The notes under the pieces: generated by a model
Seen by the model: only the letters and a program-made list of their open reading frames with translations
Told to the model about the DNA's origin: nothing
The model's database searches: none
Program-made: the position numbers and the translations under genes
Shown: one piece after another, positions 1 to 5,448 of the stretch
Position numbering within the stretch: position 1 is the first letter of the stretch
How the letters are laid out: the number at the start of each line of letters is the position of its first letter
Assembly: GCA_003242425.1 (NCBI GenBank)
Contig: QGUL01000144.1
Location: 1 to 5,448, forward strand
Direction: 5' to 3'
From: Pseudomonadota bacterium
GTDB lineage: Bacteria > Pseudomonadota > Gammaproteobacteria > Burkholderiales > SG8-39
Length of the DNA stretch: 5,448 bases

Positions 1-1070
1 GGCCGGGGTTTTGAGTGGCGGTTGGTAGGACCGGCGAGCCCGTTGGGAAACGCCATCACCACGGCGATGAACAGCGCGCCCATGCAGTACAGCCACAGCT
101 CGGGGAAGGTCTCGGAAAAAAGCGTCTTGGCATAGTTGACGAGCAGGCTGCCGTACACCGCGCCGATCAGCGACATGCGCCCGCCTACCGCGGCGAAGAT
201 CACCATCTCGATCGATGGCACGATGCCGACGAAGGACGGCGACATGAAGCCGACCTGCAGCGTGAACATCGCGCCGCCGATCGCCGAGAAGGCCGCGGCG
301 ACGCAGAACACGAACACCTTGAAGTTCGCGACATCGTAGCCGGAGAAGCGCACCCGCTCCTCCTTGTCGCGCATGGCGATGAGCAGCTTGCCGAGCTTGG
401 AGGACAGCAGAAAGCGCGCGAACAGGATGCAGCCGATCAGCAGCGCACCGTTGATGTAGTAGAGGATGTACTTCGCCGAATCGGTGCGGATGTCCCAGCC
501 GTGCAGGGTCTTGAGGTCCGTGATGCCGTTCACGCCGCCGGTCAGGCCCTGCTGGCCGATGATCAGCACCGAGAGGATGAGCGCGATCGCCTGGGTGACG
601 ATGGCGAAGTACACGTCGCCCACGCGCCGCTTGAACATCGCCACCGCGATCACGAAGGCGAGCGCCGTGGGAATCACGAGAATCGCCGCGAGCGTGAAGG
701 CGAAGCTGTGGAAGGGCTCCCAGAACCACGGCAGCGCGGTGAGCTGGTTCCAGTCCATGAAGTCCGGGATGCCCGGCGTGGACTGCATCTTGGTGCTCTC
801 GTAGTCGGAGGCCTCCAGCTTGAGGAACATCGCCATGCAGTAGCCGCCGAGGCCGAAGAACACGCCCTGGCCGAGGCTGAGGATGCCGCCGTAGCCCCAG
901 CACAGCACCAGGCCCACGGCCACGAAGGCGTAGGTGAGGTACTTGCCGACCAGGTTGAGCCGGAACAGATCCAGCGTGAGCGGCAGCACCACGAGGATCA
1001 GCGCGGCGAGCACGAGCAGGCCGACCGCGCCCTCCGCGCCGCCCAGTACGTTCCTGTAGATCGCTTTCAT
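1..1070 (-). CDS. urtC: Urea ABC transporter permease UrtC (3' end cut by window edge)
   Basis: Second membrane subunit of the urea uptake ABC transporter, a LivM-type inner-membrane permease that pairs with UrtB to form the channel. 356 complete codons are visible. UrtC proteins are usually about 360-380 residues, so only the extreme C-terminus is missing. Visible hallmarks are a hydrophobic N-terminal helix (about 14-33), the LivM-like segment WGYGGILSLGQGVFFGLGGY (58-77), GLTGGVNGITD (175-185), the cytoplasmic coupling-loop region KLLIAMRDKEERVRFSGYD (228-246), and AAVGGRMSLIGAVYGS (293-308). The insert at about 85-120, rich in acidic and aromatic residues, is typical of UrtC rather than amino-acid LivM. 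The start ATG has GGGAG five bases upstream and lies 16 bases after the urtB stop, so the two are co-transcribed and probably translated together. The visible end (GLAGPTNRHSKPRP) is not a tail I recognise. Identity is firm from both sequence and gene order. Confidence 0.93.
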   Translation of the reverse strand, partial: MKAIYRNVLGGAEGAVGLLVLAALILVVLPLTLDLFRLNLVGKYLTYAFVAVGLVLCWGYGGILSLGQGVFFGLGGYCMAMFLKLEASDYESTKMQSTPGIPDFMDWNQLTALPWFWEPFHSFAFTLAAILVIPTALAFVIAVAMFKRRVGDVYFAIVTQAIALILSVLIIGQQGLTGGVNGITDLKTLHGWDIRTDSAKYILYYINGALLIGCILFARFLLSSKLGKLLIAMRDKEERVRFSGYDVANFKVFVFCVAAAFSAIGGAMFTLQVGFMSPSFVGIVPSIEMVIFAAVGGRMSLIGAVYGSLLVNYAKTLFSETFPELWLYCMGALFIAVVMAFPNGLAGPTNRHSKPR

Positions 1071-1075
1071 GACTG

Positions 1076-1080
1076 CTCCC
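1076..1080 (-). promoter_or_regulatory. Ribosome-binding site of urtC
   Basis: GGGAG on the minus strand, five bases before the ATG at 1070. It lies wholly within the 16-base urtB-urtC gap, which supports this start. Confidence 0.7.
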
Positions 1081-1086
1081 GGGGCT

Positions 1087-2004
1087 CTATCGGCGCACCT
1101 TGAGGGCGAACAGCCCCTGCGGCCGCATCATCAGGATCACCACCACGGCGGAGAGCGTGAGCACCTTCGCCATGGAGCCGGTGAGGAAGAATTCGGAAGT
1201 GGCCTGCGTCTGCGCGATCAGGAAGGCCGAGGAGATCGTGCCGAGCAGGCTGCTCGCGCCGCCGAACACCACGGTGAGGAAGGTGTCGACGATGTAGAGC
1301 GAACCGCTGGTCGGCCCGGTGGAGCCGATGGTGGTGAAGGCCGCGCCGGCGATGCCCGCGATGCCGCAGCCCAGCGCGAAGGTGATGCGGTCCACCTTCC
1401 TGGTGTTGATGCCAACCGCACCGCTCATCATGCGGTTCTGCGTCGTGGCGCGCACGCGCAGGCCCCACTGCGAGCGGTAGAGCAGCAGCGCGAGTCCGGC
1501 GGTGAGCAGCGCGGTGATCGCCATCACGAACAGGCCGTTGATGGGGATGTCGATGGACTCGGCCGGCTGCCACGAGCCCATCAGCCAGTCGGGCAGCGTG
1601 GCGCTCACTTCCTTGGCGCCGAAGATCGAGCGGAAGAGCTGCTGCATCGCCAGCGACAGCCCCCAGGTGGCGAGCAGCGTATCGAGCGGACGCTTGTAGA
1701 GATGCCGGATCATCGCCCACTCCACCACGTAGCCGACCGCGAAGGCGATCGCGAACGCGCCGGCGATGGCGAAGAAGAAGTAATAGGGTGTGAACGCGGG
1801 GAAATACTCGGTGGTGAGGGAGGAGAAGACGTAAGTCGTGTAGGCGCCGATGGTGAGGAACTCGCCGTGCGCCATGTTGATCACCCCCATCTGGCCGAAG
1901 ATGATCGCCAGCCCCAGCGCCATCAGCAGCAGCACGCAGAACACCGACAGGCCGTTGAAGCCCTGCATCGCCATGATGGCGCCGAATTCGGAAAACCACT
2001 CCAT
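1087..2004 (-). CDS. urtB: Urea ABC transporter permease UrtB
   Basis: First membrane subunit of the urea ABC transporter, a LivH-family inner-membrane permease of 305 residues. The LivH signature is clear near the N-terminus: LGLAIIFGQMGVINMAHGEF (30-49) followed by TIGAY. The cytoplasmic loop that contacts the ATPases is visible around 181-206 (GLRVRATTQNRMMSGAVGIN and on), then GIAGIAGA (214-221), FGGASSLLGT (247-256) and the family C-terminal motif MMRPQGLFALKVRR (292-305). Several hydrophobic segments of membrane-helix length are present. The length fits the short UrtB form. Some UrtB proteins carry a long N-terminal extension, which is absent here. The ATG at 2004 is preceded by GGAG with a six-base spacer. 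The gene follows urtA after 122 bases and precedes urtC by 16 bases. LivH of a branched-chain amino-acid system is the main alternative, but the UrtA and UrtC neighbours make urea or short-chain amide transport far more likely. Confidence 0.95.
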   Translation of the reverse strand: MEWFSEFGAIMAMQGFNGLSVFCVLLLMALGLAIIFGQMGVINMAHGEFLTIGAYTTYVFSSLTTEYFPAFTPYYFFFAIAGAFAIAFAVGYVVEWAMIRHLYKRPLDTLLATWGLSLAMQQLFRSIFGAKEVSATLPDWLMGSWQPAESIDIPINGLFVMAITALLTAGLALLLYRSQWGLRVRATTQNRMMSGAVGINTRKVDRITFALGCGIAGIAGAAFTTIGSTGPTSGSLYIVDTFLTVVFGGASSLLGTISSAFLIAQTQATSEFFLTGSMAKVLTLSAVVVILMMRPQGLFALKVRR

Positions 2005-2010
2005 CGTTCT

Positions 2011-2014
2011 CTCC
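2011..2014 (-). promoter_or_regulatory. Ribosome-binding site of urtB
   Basis: GGAG on the minus strand with a six-base spacer (AGAACG) to the ATG at 2004. It sits seven bases after the GNRA-capped hairpin at 2022-2037. Confidence 0.65.
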
Positions 2015-2021
2015 GCATTCC

Positions 2022-2037
2022 GGCGGCTCGCGCCGCC
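2022..2037 (-). other. Intercistronic hairpin with GCGA tetraloop, urtA-urtB gap
   Basis: In the minus-strand transcript GGCGGC-GCGA-GCCGCC gives a perfect six-pair, all-GC stem closed by a GNRA-type tetraloop. No T run follows, so it is not an intrinsic terminator. It lies between the binding-protein gene and the permease genes, where stable stems in other transporter operons protect the upstream message from 3' exonucleases and help give a higher level of binding protein. That role is inference here. Confidence 0.55.
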
Positions 2038-2061
2038 TCTTCACGCTCGGACCGCGGCGCC

Positions 2062-2075
2062 GGCCGACACCGGCC
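2062..2075 (-). other. Second small hairpin in the urtA-urtB gap
   Basis: GGCCG-N4-CGGCC (loop ACAC on the plus strand, GTGT on the minus strand) forms a five-pair GC stem about 50 bases downstream of the urtA stop. It may act together with the hairpin at 2022-2037. A stem this short can arise by chance in sequence this GC-rich. Confidence 0.3.
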
Positions 2076-2126
2076 CCTGCTCCGAGGAGGGCGAGCACAA
2101 GGGCCGATGCCGCGCGCCGTCCGTTC

Positions 2127-3383
2127 TCAGAGGTAACCCTTCGGGAAGGGATTGGGCTCGATCAGGTCGGACTCCCAGATGACCTTGAACTGACCGTCCT
2201 TCTGCGCCACCCCGATGCGGGTCTTGCTCCAGAGGTGATGGTTCTCGTGCACCTTCACGTAGCCTTCCGGCGCGGTCTTGAGCTCGATGCCGGGCGAGGC
2301 CGCGACGACCTTGTCCACATCGAAGCTGCCGGCGCGCTCGACCGCCGCCTTCCACAGCCACGGGCCGAGGTAGGCCGCCTGCGTGACGTCGCCGATCACC
2401 GACTTCGGTCCGTACTTCGCCTTGAAGGCCTCCACGAATTTCCTGTTGTTGGGGTTGTCGAGGCTCTGGAAGTACTTCATCGCGGCGTAGAAGCCTTCGA
2501 CGTTCTCGCCGCCGATACCGAGCATCTCGTCCTCGGTGACGGAGATGGTGAGCAGCGTCTGCTTGTCGGGCGTGACGCCCGCGGCGCGAAGCTGCTTGTA
2601 GAACGCGACGTTGCTGCCGCCCACGACGATGGCGTACACGACGTCCGGTTTCTTGAGCTTGATCTTGTTGATGAGCGAGCCGAACTGGGTGTGGCCGAGC
2701 GGGTAGTACTCCTCGCCCACCACCTGGCCCTTGAGCACGTTCTCGATGTGCTTGCGCGCGATCTTGTTGGAGGTGCGCGGCCAGATGTAGTCGGAGCCGA
2801 TGAGATAGAAGGTCTTGGCGCCCTTCTCCTTGGCGATCCAGTCGAGCCCCGCGATGATCTGCTGCGTCGCCTCCTGGCCGGTGTAGATGACGTTCTTCGA
2901 CTGCTCCAGCCCCTCGTAGAAGGTCGGGTAGTAGAGCAGCCCGTTCTCCTTCTCGAAGATCGGCAGCACCGCCTTGCGCGAGGCCGAGGTCCAGCAGCCG
3001 AACACCGCGGCGACCTTGTCGTTCACCAGCAGCTTGCGCGCCTTCTCGGCGAAGGTCGGCCAGTCGCTCGCGCCGTCCTCCTGGATGATGCGGATCTTGC
3101 GCCCCAGCACGCCGCCCATGGCGTTGATCTGCTCGATGGCGAGCTGCTCGGCCTGGATGGAACCCATCTCGCTGATCGCCATCGTGCCGGTCGCCGAATG
3201 AAGCTGGCCGACCACCACTTCGGTGTCCGTCACCGCCAGCCCCGTGGTGTTCACCTTCGCGGTGGGATATTTCTTCAGGTCCGCGAAGGCCGGCACCGGC
3301 AACGCGCTCACCGGCAATGCGCCCATGGCAAGCATGAGCTTGCGCCGCATCGGCGAAACGATTCGTGGATCTTTCTCACTCAT
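2127..3383 (-). CDS. urtA: Urea ABC transporter substrate-binding protein UrtA
   Basis: Periplasmic solute-binding protein that captures urea and delivers it to the UrtBC channel; 418 residues, the normal size for UrtA. The N-terminus has a signal peptide: RRK at 13-15, a hydrophobic core at 16-33, and a likely cut after AFA at 34. The paired arginines leave Tat export possible, although the motif is not a classic one. The mature part is a type I, Leu/Ile/Val-like binding protein of the UrtA/AmiC/FmdD group: SATGTMAISE (63-72), NAMGGVLGRKI (87-97), EDGASDWPTFAEKARKLL (102-119), FGCWTSASRKAVLPIFE (128-144), YYPTFYEGLEQSKNVIYTGQ (151-170), and HENHHLWSKTRIG (379-391) near the end. The frame stays open upstream to an ATG at 3590. 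The start at 3383 is preferred because AAGGAG lies seven bases before it and the signal peptide follows directly. A short-chain amide-binding protein (FmdD) is the only serious alternative. Confidence 0.95.
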   Translation of the reverse strand: MSEKDPRIVSPMRRKLMLAMGALPVSALPVPAFADLKKYPTAKVNTTGLAVTDTEVVVGQLHSATGTMAISEMGSIQAEQLAIEQINAMGGVLGRKIRIIQEDGASDWPTFAEKARKLLVNDKVAAVFGCWTSASRKAVLPIFEKENGLLYYPTFYEGLEQSKNVIYTGQEATQQIIAGLDWIAKEKGAKTFYLIGSDYIWPRTSNKIARKHIENVLKGQVVGEEYYPLGHTQFGSLINKIKLKKPDVVYAIVVGGSNVAFYKQLRAAGVTPDKQTLLTISVTEDEMLGIGGENVEGFYAAMKYFQSLDNPNNRKFVEAFKAKYGPKSVIGDVTQAAYLGPWLWKAAVERAGSFDVDKVVAASPGIELKTAPEGYVKVHENHHLWSKTRIGVAQKDGQFKVIWESDLIEPNPFPKGYL

Positions 3384-3465
3384 GTCGCAGCTCCTTTGCT
3401 TGGAATCGCACCGCGCCTCCTCTTGCGTGAAGCGCCTCGTTGCGATGGCAATGTAGGACTGCGAC
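3384..3465 (-). promoter_or_regulatory. Possible leader stem masking the urtA ribosome-binding site
   Basis: On the minus strand GTCGCAGTCCT (3465-3455) can pair with AGGA-G-CTGCGAC (3395-3384). This gives 11 pairs with one bulged G and covers the Shine-Dalgarno core up to the base before the ATG. Nested inside it, TTGC (3451-3448) pairs with GCAA (3399-3396), and ATCGCA (3446-3441) pairs with TGCGAT (3410-3405). The pairing is read directly from the sequence. Whether the message starts far enough upstream to include it, and what would open it, are unknown. It matches no riboswitch class I recognise. Confidence 0.3.
3391..3396 (-). promoter_or_regulatory. Strong ribosome-binding site that fixes the urtA start
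   Basis: AAGGAG on the minus strand, seven bases before the ATG at 3383. It decides between this start and the longer open frame reaching 3590. The bases AGGAG and the spacer CTGCGAC can pair with an upstream leader segment (3455-3465), so this site may be masked in the message. Confidence 0.85.
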
Positions 3466-3536
3466 CGTCGCGGCGAAATACGTTGAATGACGTACGCGGC
3501 GCTGCGCCGGCTTGGTGCGAAGCGATCCAAATCAGT

Positions 3537-3550
3537 GCACCGCGCCGTGC
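3537..3550. promoter_or_regulatory. Candidate NtrC-like dyad
   Basis: GCAC-N6-GTGC is a perfect four-base dyad. The NtrC consensus has GCAC and GTGC arms separated by seven bases, so the spacing is one short. Its centre lies about 86 bases upstream of the start predicted from the sigma-54-like element at 3605-3618, a workable enhancer distance. The evidence is weak because short GC-rich dyads occur by chance. Confidence 0.22.
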
Positions 3551-3604
3551 GCGCAAGCGCCCTTTCGCGGGATAAACGGGCGATACGCAAGCGCTTCGGG
3601 CGCC

Positions 3605-3618
3605 GGTCCGGTTCTTGC
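3605..3618 (+). promoter_or_regulatory. Candidate sigma-54 (-24/-12) promoter for the sensor-type gene
   Basis: GG at 3605-3606 and GC at 3617-3618 are exactly ten bases apart, and the downstream part reads TTGC as in the consensus. The -24 part reads CGGTCCGG instead of TGGCACGR, so it is only a partial match. Predicted transcription would begin near 3630, about 20 bases before the ATG at 3650. The element fits nitrogen control of a urea locus but is unproven. Confidence 0.28.
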
Positions 3619-3649
3619 GAAAGGCGCGGCGTCAGGGTCGATACGGGTT

Positions 3650-5448
3650 ATGGACGTGAACGGCTTCGCCGCGCAACGCATCGTCAAAATCCGCCGCGAC
3701 TACAACACCTGGGTCGCCAACGAAACGCTCGAGGACTACGCGCTGCGTTTCACGCCGCGCGCCTTCCGCAAGTGGTCGCCCTTCCGGGTGGCGAACACCG
3801 CCATCGGCGCGGTGTCCTTCCTCGCGCTGGAGGCGATCGGCGGCGCGATCGCGCTCGCCTACGGCTTCACCAACGCGCTCATCGCGATACTGGTGGTCGG
3901 GCTGATCATCTTCCTCACCGGCCTGCCGATCAGCTACTACGCTGCGCGCTACGGGCTCGACATGGATCTGCTCACGCGCGGCGCGGGCTTCGGCTACATC
4001 GGCTCGACCGTCACCTCGCTGATCTACGCCTCCTTCACCTTCATCTTCTTCGCCATCGAGGCGGCGATCATGGCGATGGCGCTGCAGCTCTATCTGGATA
4101 TTTCGCTGCCGCTCGGCTATCTGCTGAGCTCGCTGGTGATCATTCCGCTGGTCGCCTACGGCATCACGCTCATCAGCAGGCTGCAGCTCTGGACCCAGCC
4201 CGTATGGCTCGCTCTGCTGGTGCTGCCTTACCTCGCGGTCTGGCTGAAGGAGCCGCAGCTTTACGGCGAGTTCACGCGTTTCGAAGGCGGCGCGCAGCGC
4301 GCAGGCTTCGACTGGATGCTGTTCGGCGCGGCGGCCACCATCGCCTTCTCGCTCATCGCGCAGATCGGCGAGCAGGTGGACTTCCTGCGTTTCCTGCCGG
4401 AGAAGACCAGAGCGAACCGCCGCGGCTGGTGGGGCGCGATCCTCCTCTCCGGGCCGGGCTGGATCGTGCCCGGCATGCTCAAGCAGCTCGGCGGCGCCTT
4501 CCTCGCTTTCCTCGCCTTTCGCTACGGCATCGAGACTGCGCGCGCTGTGGAACCCACGCAGATGTATCTCGTGGGCTTCAGCTATGTCTGGAGCGATCCC
4601 GCCCTGGCGGTGGCGGCGACGGCGCTGTTCGTCATCGTCTCGCAGGTCAAGATCAACGTCACCAACGCCTACGCCGGCTCGCTCGCTTGGTCCAACTTCT
4701 TCGCGCGGCTCACGCACAGCCATCCGGGCCGCGTGGTGTGGCTGGTGTTCAACGTGCTGATCGCGCTGGGGCTGATGCTGCTCGGCGTGTTCGAGGCGCT
4801 GGAGCACGTGCTCGGCTTCTATTCCAACGTCGCCATCGCCTGGGTCGGCGCGCTGGTCTCGGACCTGGTCGTCAACAAGCCGCTGGGCCTGAGTCCCAAG
4901 GGCATCGAGTTCAAGCGCGCGCACCTCTACGACATCAACCCGGTGGGCGTGGGCTCGATGCTGATCGCGTCGCTTCTCGGCATGAGCGCCTACCTCGGCC
5001 TGTACGGCGAGCTCGCGCAGGCCTTCGCGCCTTTCATCTCGCTCGCCTCCGCCTTCGTCTGCGCGCCGGCGATCGCGGTGGCGACGAAGAGCCGCTACTA
5101 CATCGCCCGGCGCAGCGAACCGGTCGCGGACGCGGGCACGGTGCGCTGCTGCATCTGCGAACATGCCTTCGAGCCGGAGGACATGGCGCACTGCCCGGCC
5201 TACGGCGGGCCGATCTGCTCGCTCTGCTGCACGCTGGATGCGCGCTGCGAGGACCGCTGCAAACCGCAGGCGCGGGTGAGCGAGATGGTGGCGGCGGGGC
5301 TGCGCTGGCTGCTGCCGCGGCCGCTGTCGCAACGCGTCAACACGCGCCTCGGCCACTACGCGCTGCTGCTGCTGTGCGTGGCGTTCCTGCTCGCCGCCCG
5401 GCTCGGCGCGGGGTACTCCCTCTCCGCCGCGCACCCGGGCGAGCACGG
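3650..5448 (+). CDS. NCS1-transporter-like membrane protein with cysteine cluster, probable N-terminal half of a transporter-type histidine kinase (3' end cut)
   Basis: An open frame of 599 codons with no stop before the window edge. Residues 45-480 carry about 12 membrane helices and resemble the NCS1 purine/cytosine permease family: NTAIGAVSFLALEAIGGAI (49-67), the helix-3 region RGAGFGYIGSTVTSLIYAS (110-128), QIGEQVDFLRFLPE (238-251), and VTNAYAGSLAWSNF (337-350), the helix-8-type signature. A cytoplasmic-type segment RDYNTWVANETLEDYALRF precedes helix 1 (16-34). Residues 500-537 hold nine cysteines and two histidines, probably a zinc site. Another helix follows at about 569-589. Plain NCS1 permeases end near 420-500 residues, so the extra modules point to a fused receptor. 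From memory, proteins with this start continue into HisKA/HATPase domains and often a receiver domain, but none of that is visible here. The ATG at 3650 has only a weak, distant AGGG (3634-3637), but it sits just before the conserved start of the family. The gene is divergent from urtABC, suggesting a sensor for urea or a related nitrogen source. The alternative is a true transporter. Confidence 0.85.
   Translation, partial: MDVNGFAAQRIVKIRRDYNTWVANETLEDYALRFTPRAFRKWSPFRVANTAIGAVSFLALEAIGGAIALAYGFTNALIAILVVGLIIFLTGLPISYYAARYGLDMDLLTRGAGFGYIGSTVTSLIYASFTFIFFAIEAAIMAMALQLYLDISLPLGYLLSSLVIIPLVAYGITLISRLQLWTQPVWLALLVLPYLAVWLKEPQLYGEFTRFEGGAQRAGFDWMLFGAAATIAFSLIAQIGEQVDFLRFLPEKTRANRRGWWGAILLSGPGWIVPGMLKQLGGAFLAFLAFRYGIETARAVEPTQMYLVGFSYVWSDPALAVAATALFVIVSQVKINVTNAYAGSLAWSNFFARLTHSHPGRVVWLVFNVLIALGLMLLGVFEALEHVLGFYSNVAIAWVGALVSDLVVNKPLGLSPKGIEFKRAHLYDINPVGVGSMLIASLLGMSAYLGLYGELAQAFAPFISLASAFVCAPAIAVATKSRYYIARRSEPVADAGTVRCCICEHAFEPEDMAHCPAYGGPICSLCCTLDARCEDRCKPQARVSEMVAAGLRWLLPRPLSQRVNTRLGHYALLLLCVAFLLAARLGAGYSLSAAHPGEH
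5147..5260 (+). other. Nine-cysteine, probable zinc-binding module inside the NCS1-like protein
   Basis: Residues 500-537 of the plus-strand protein contain C500, C501, C503, H505, H514, C515, C523, C526, C527, C533 and C537. The core spacing is C-x2-C-x11-C-x7-C-x2-C-x6-C-x3-C. Paired CxxC knuckles suggest a treble-clef or RING-like two-zinc fold, though an iron-sulfur or redox site cannot be excluded. It lies between the last NCS1 helix and an extra membrane helix, probably on the cytoplasmic side, where it could couple transporter movement to downstream domains. Confidence 0.6.

Larger units (their letters stand above)
3384..3649. promoter_or_regulatory. Divergent intergenic region between urtA and the transporter-like sensor gene
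   Basis: These 266 bases separate two head-to-head genes and should hold both promoters. No convincing sigma-70 promoter is visible on either strand. The best minus-strand -10-like hexamer is TACATT (3450-3455), which lacks a good -35 partner. Other visible items are a GCAC-N6-GTGC dyad (3537-3550), a TTGG-N11-CCAA inverted repeat (3512-3530), the near-palindrome GCGACCGTCGC (3461-3471), a small CGGCG/CGCCG hairpin (3497-3509), a direct repeat CGCAAGCGC at 3552-3560 and 3586-3594, and a GG-N10-GC element (3605-3618). I see no small gene or RNA gene here. Confidence 0.8.

Noticed and set aside
15..1103. A long plus-strand open frame opposite urtC
   Set aside because: The composition is rich in His, Glu, Arg and Asp without motifs. 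It is an antisense shadow of urtC, which has full family signatures.
1069..2136. Long open frames in both directions overlapping urtB in other frames
   Set aside because: They have skewed arginine- and histidine-rich composition and no recognisable domain. The real urtB frame explains the region.
2137..2150. CCCTT-CGGG-AAGGG hairpin near the end of urtA, considered as a terminator
   Set aside because: It lies inside the coding sequence, the stem is only five pairs and no T run follows on the minus strand.
3443..3481. A sigma-70 promoter for urtA using TACATT (3450-3455) as the -10 box
   Set aside because: The six bases at a 17-base spacing upstream read TTTCGC, a poor -35 match. Not strong enough to list as a feature.
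2235..3575. A long plus-strand open frame opposite urtA
   Set aside because: It is a low-complexity Asp/Arg/Leu/His translation, antisense to the well-supported urtA.
3384..3590. An N-terminal extension of urtA starting at the ATG at 3590
   Set aside because: It would add 69 residues of arginine-rich sequence before the signal peptide, which would block normal export. The internal start at 3383 has a strong Shine-Dalgarno.
3632..5446. A long open frame (604 codons) on the minus strand opposite the NCS1-like gene
   Set aside because: Its translation is dominated by Arg, Glu, Ala, Asp and His in low-complexity runs with no fold or motif. It is the antisense shadow of a GC-rich gene whose plus-strand frame shows clear family motifs.

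Overview
The window is GC-rich (G or C dominates third codon positions) and has the gene content and codon use of a proteobacterium. The best guess is a betaproteobacterium (Burkholderiales or Rhodocyclales type), inferred from the protein sequences and gene order rather than from any marker gene. It holds the start of a urea ABC-transporter operon on the minus strand and a large, divergently transcribed membrane sensor-type gene on the plus strand. There are no RNA genes, CRISPR arrays, insertion sequences or other signs of mobile DNA.

Minus strand, in transcription order: urtA (3383 to 2127) encodes the periplasmic urea-binding protein. A 122-base gap with two GC-rich hairpins follows. Then come urtB (2004 to 1087), the first permease subunit, and, 16 bases further on, urtC (1070 to beyond position 1), the second permease subunit, which runs off the left edge within its last residues. 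The two ATPase genes (urtD, urtE) and often urease genes would be expected beyond the left edge, but they are not in view.

Plus strand: after a 266-base divergent intergenic region, an open frame starts at 3650 and runs off the right edge without a stop. Its first ~480 residues form a 12-helix domain resembling NCS1 (nucleobase/cation symporter-1) transporters. This is followed by a nine-cysteine, probably metal-binding cluster (residues 500-537) and one further membrane helix. From memory, proteins of this build continue into histidine-kinase modules, often with a receiver domain. That half lies outside the window, so the signalling role is inferred.

Together the layout suggests a urea uptake operon paired head to head with a transporter-like receptor that may sense urea or a related nitrogen compound and control uptake. 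The shared intergenic region contains a possible sigma-54 promoter facing the receptor gene, an NtrC-like dyad, and a possible RNA stem that would mask the urtA ribosome-binding site. All three are pattern-based suggestions without experimental support.
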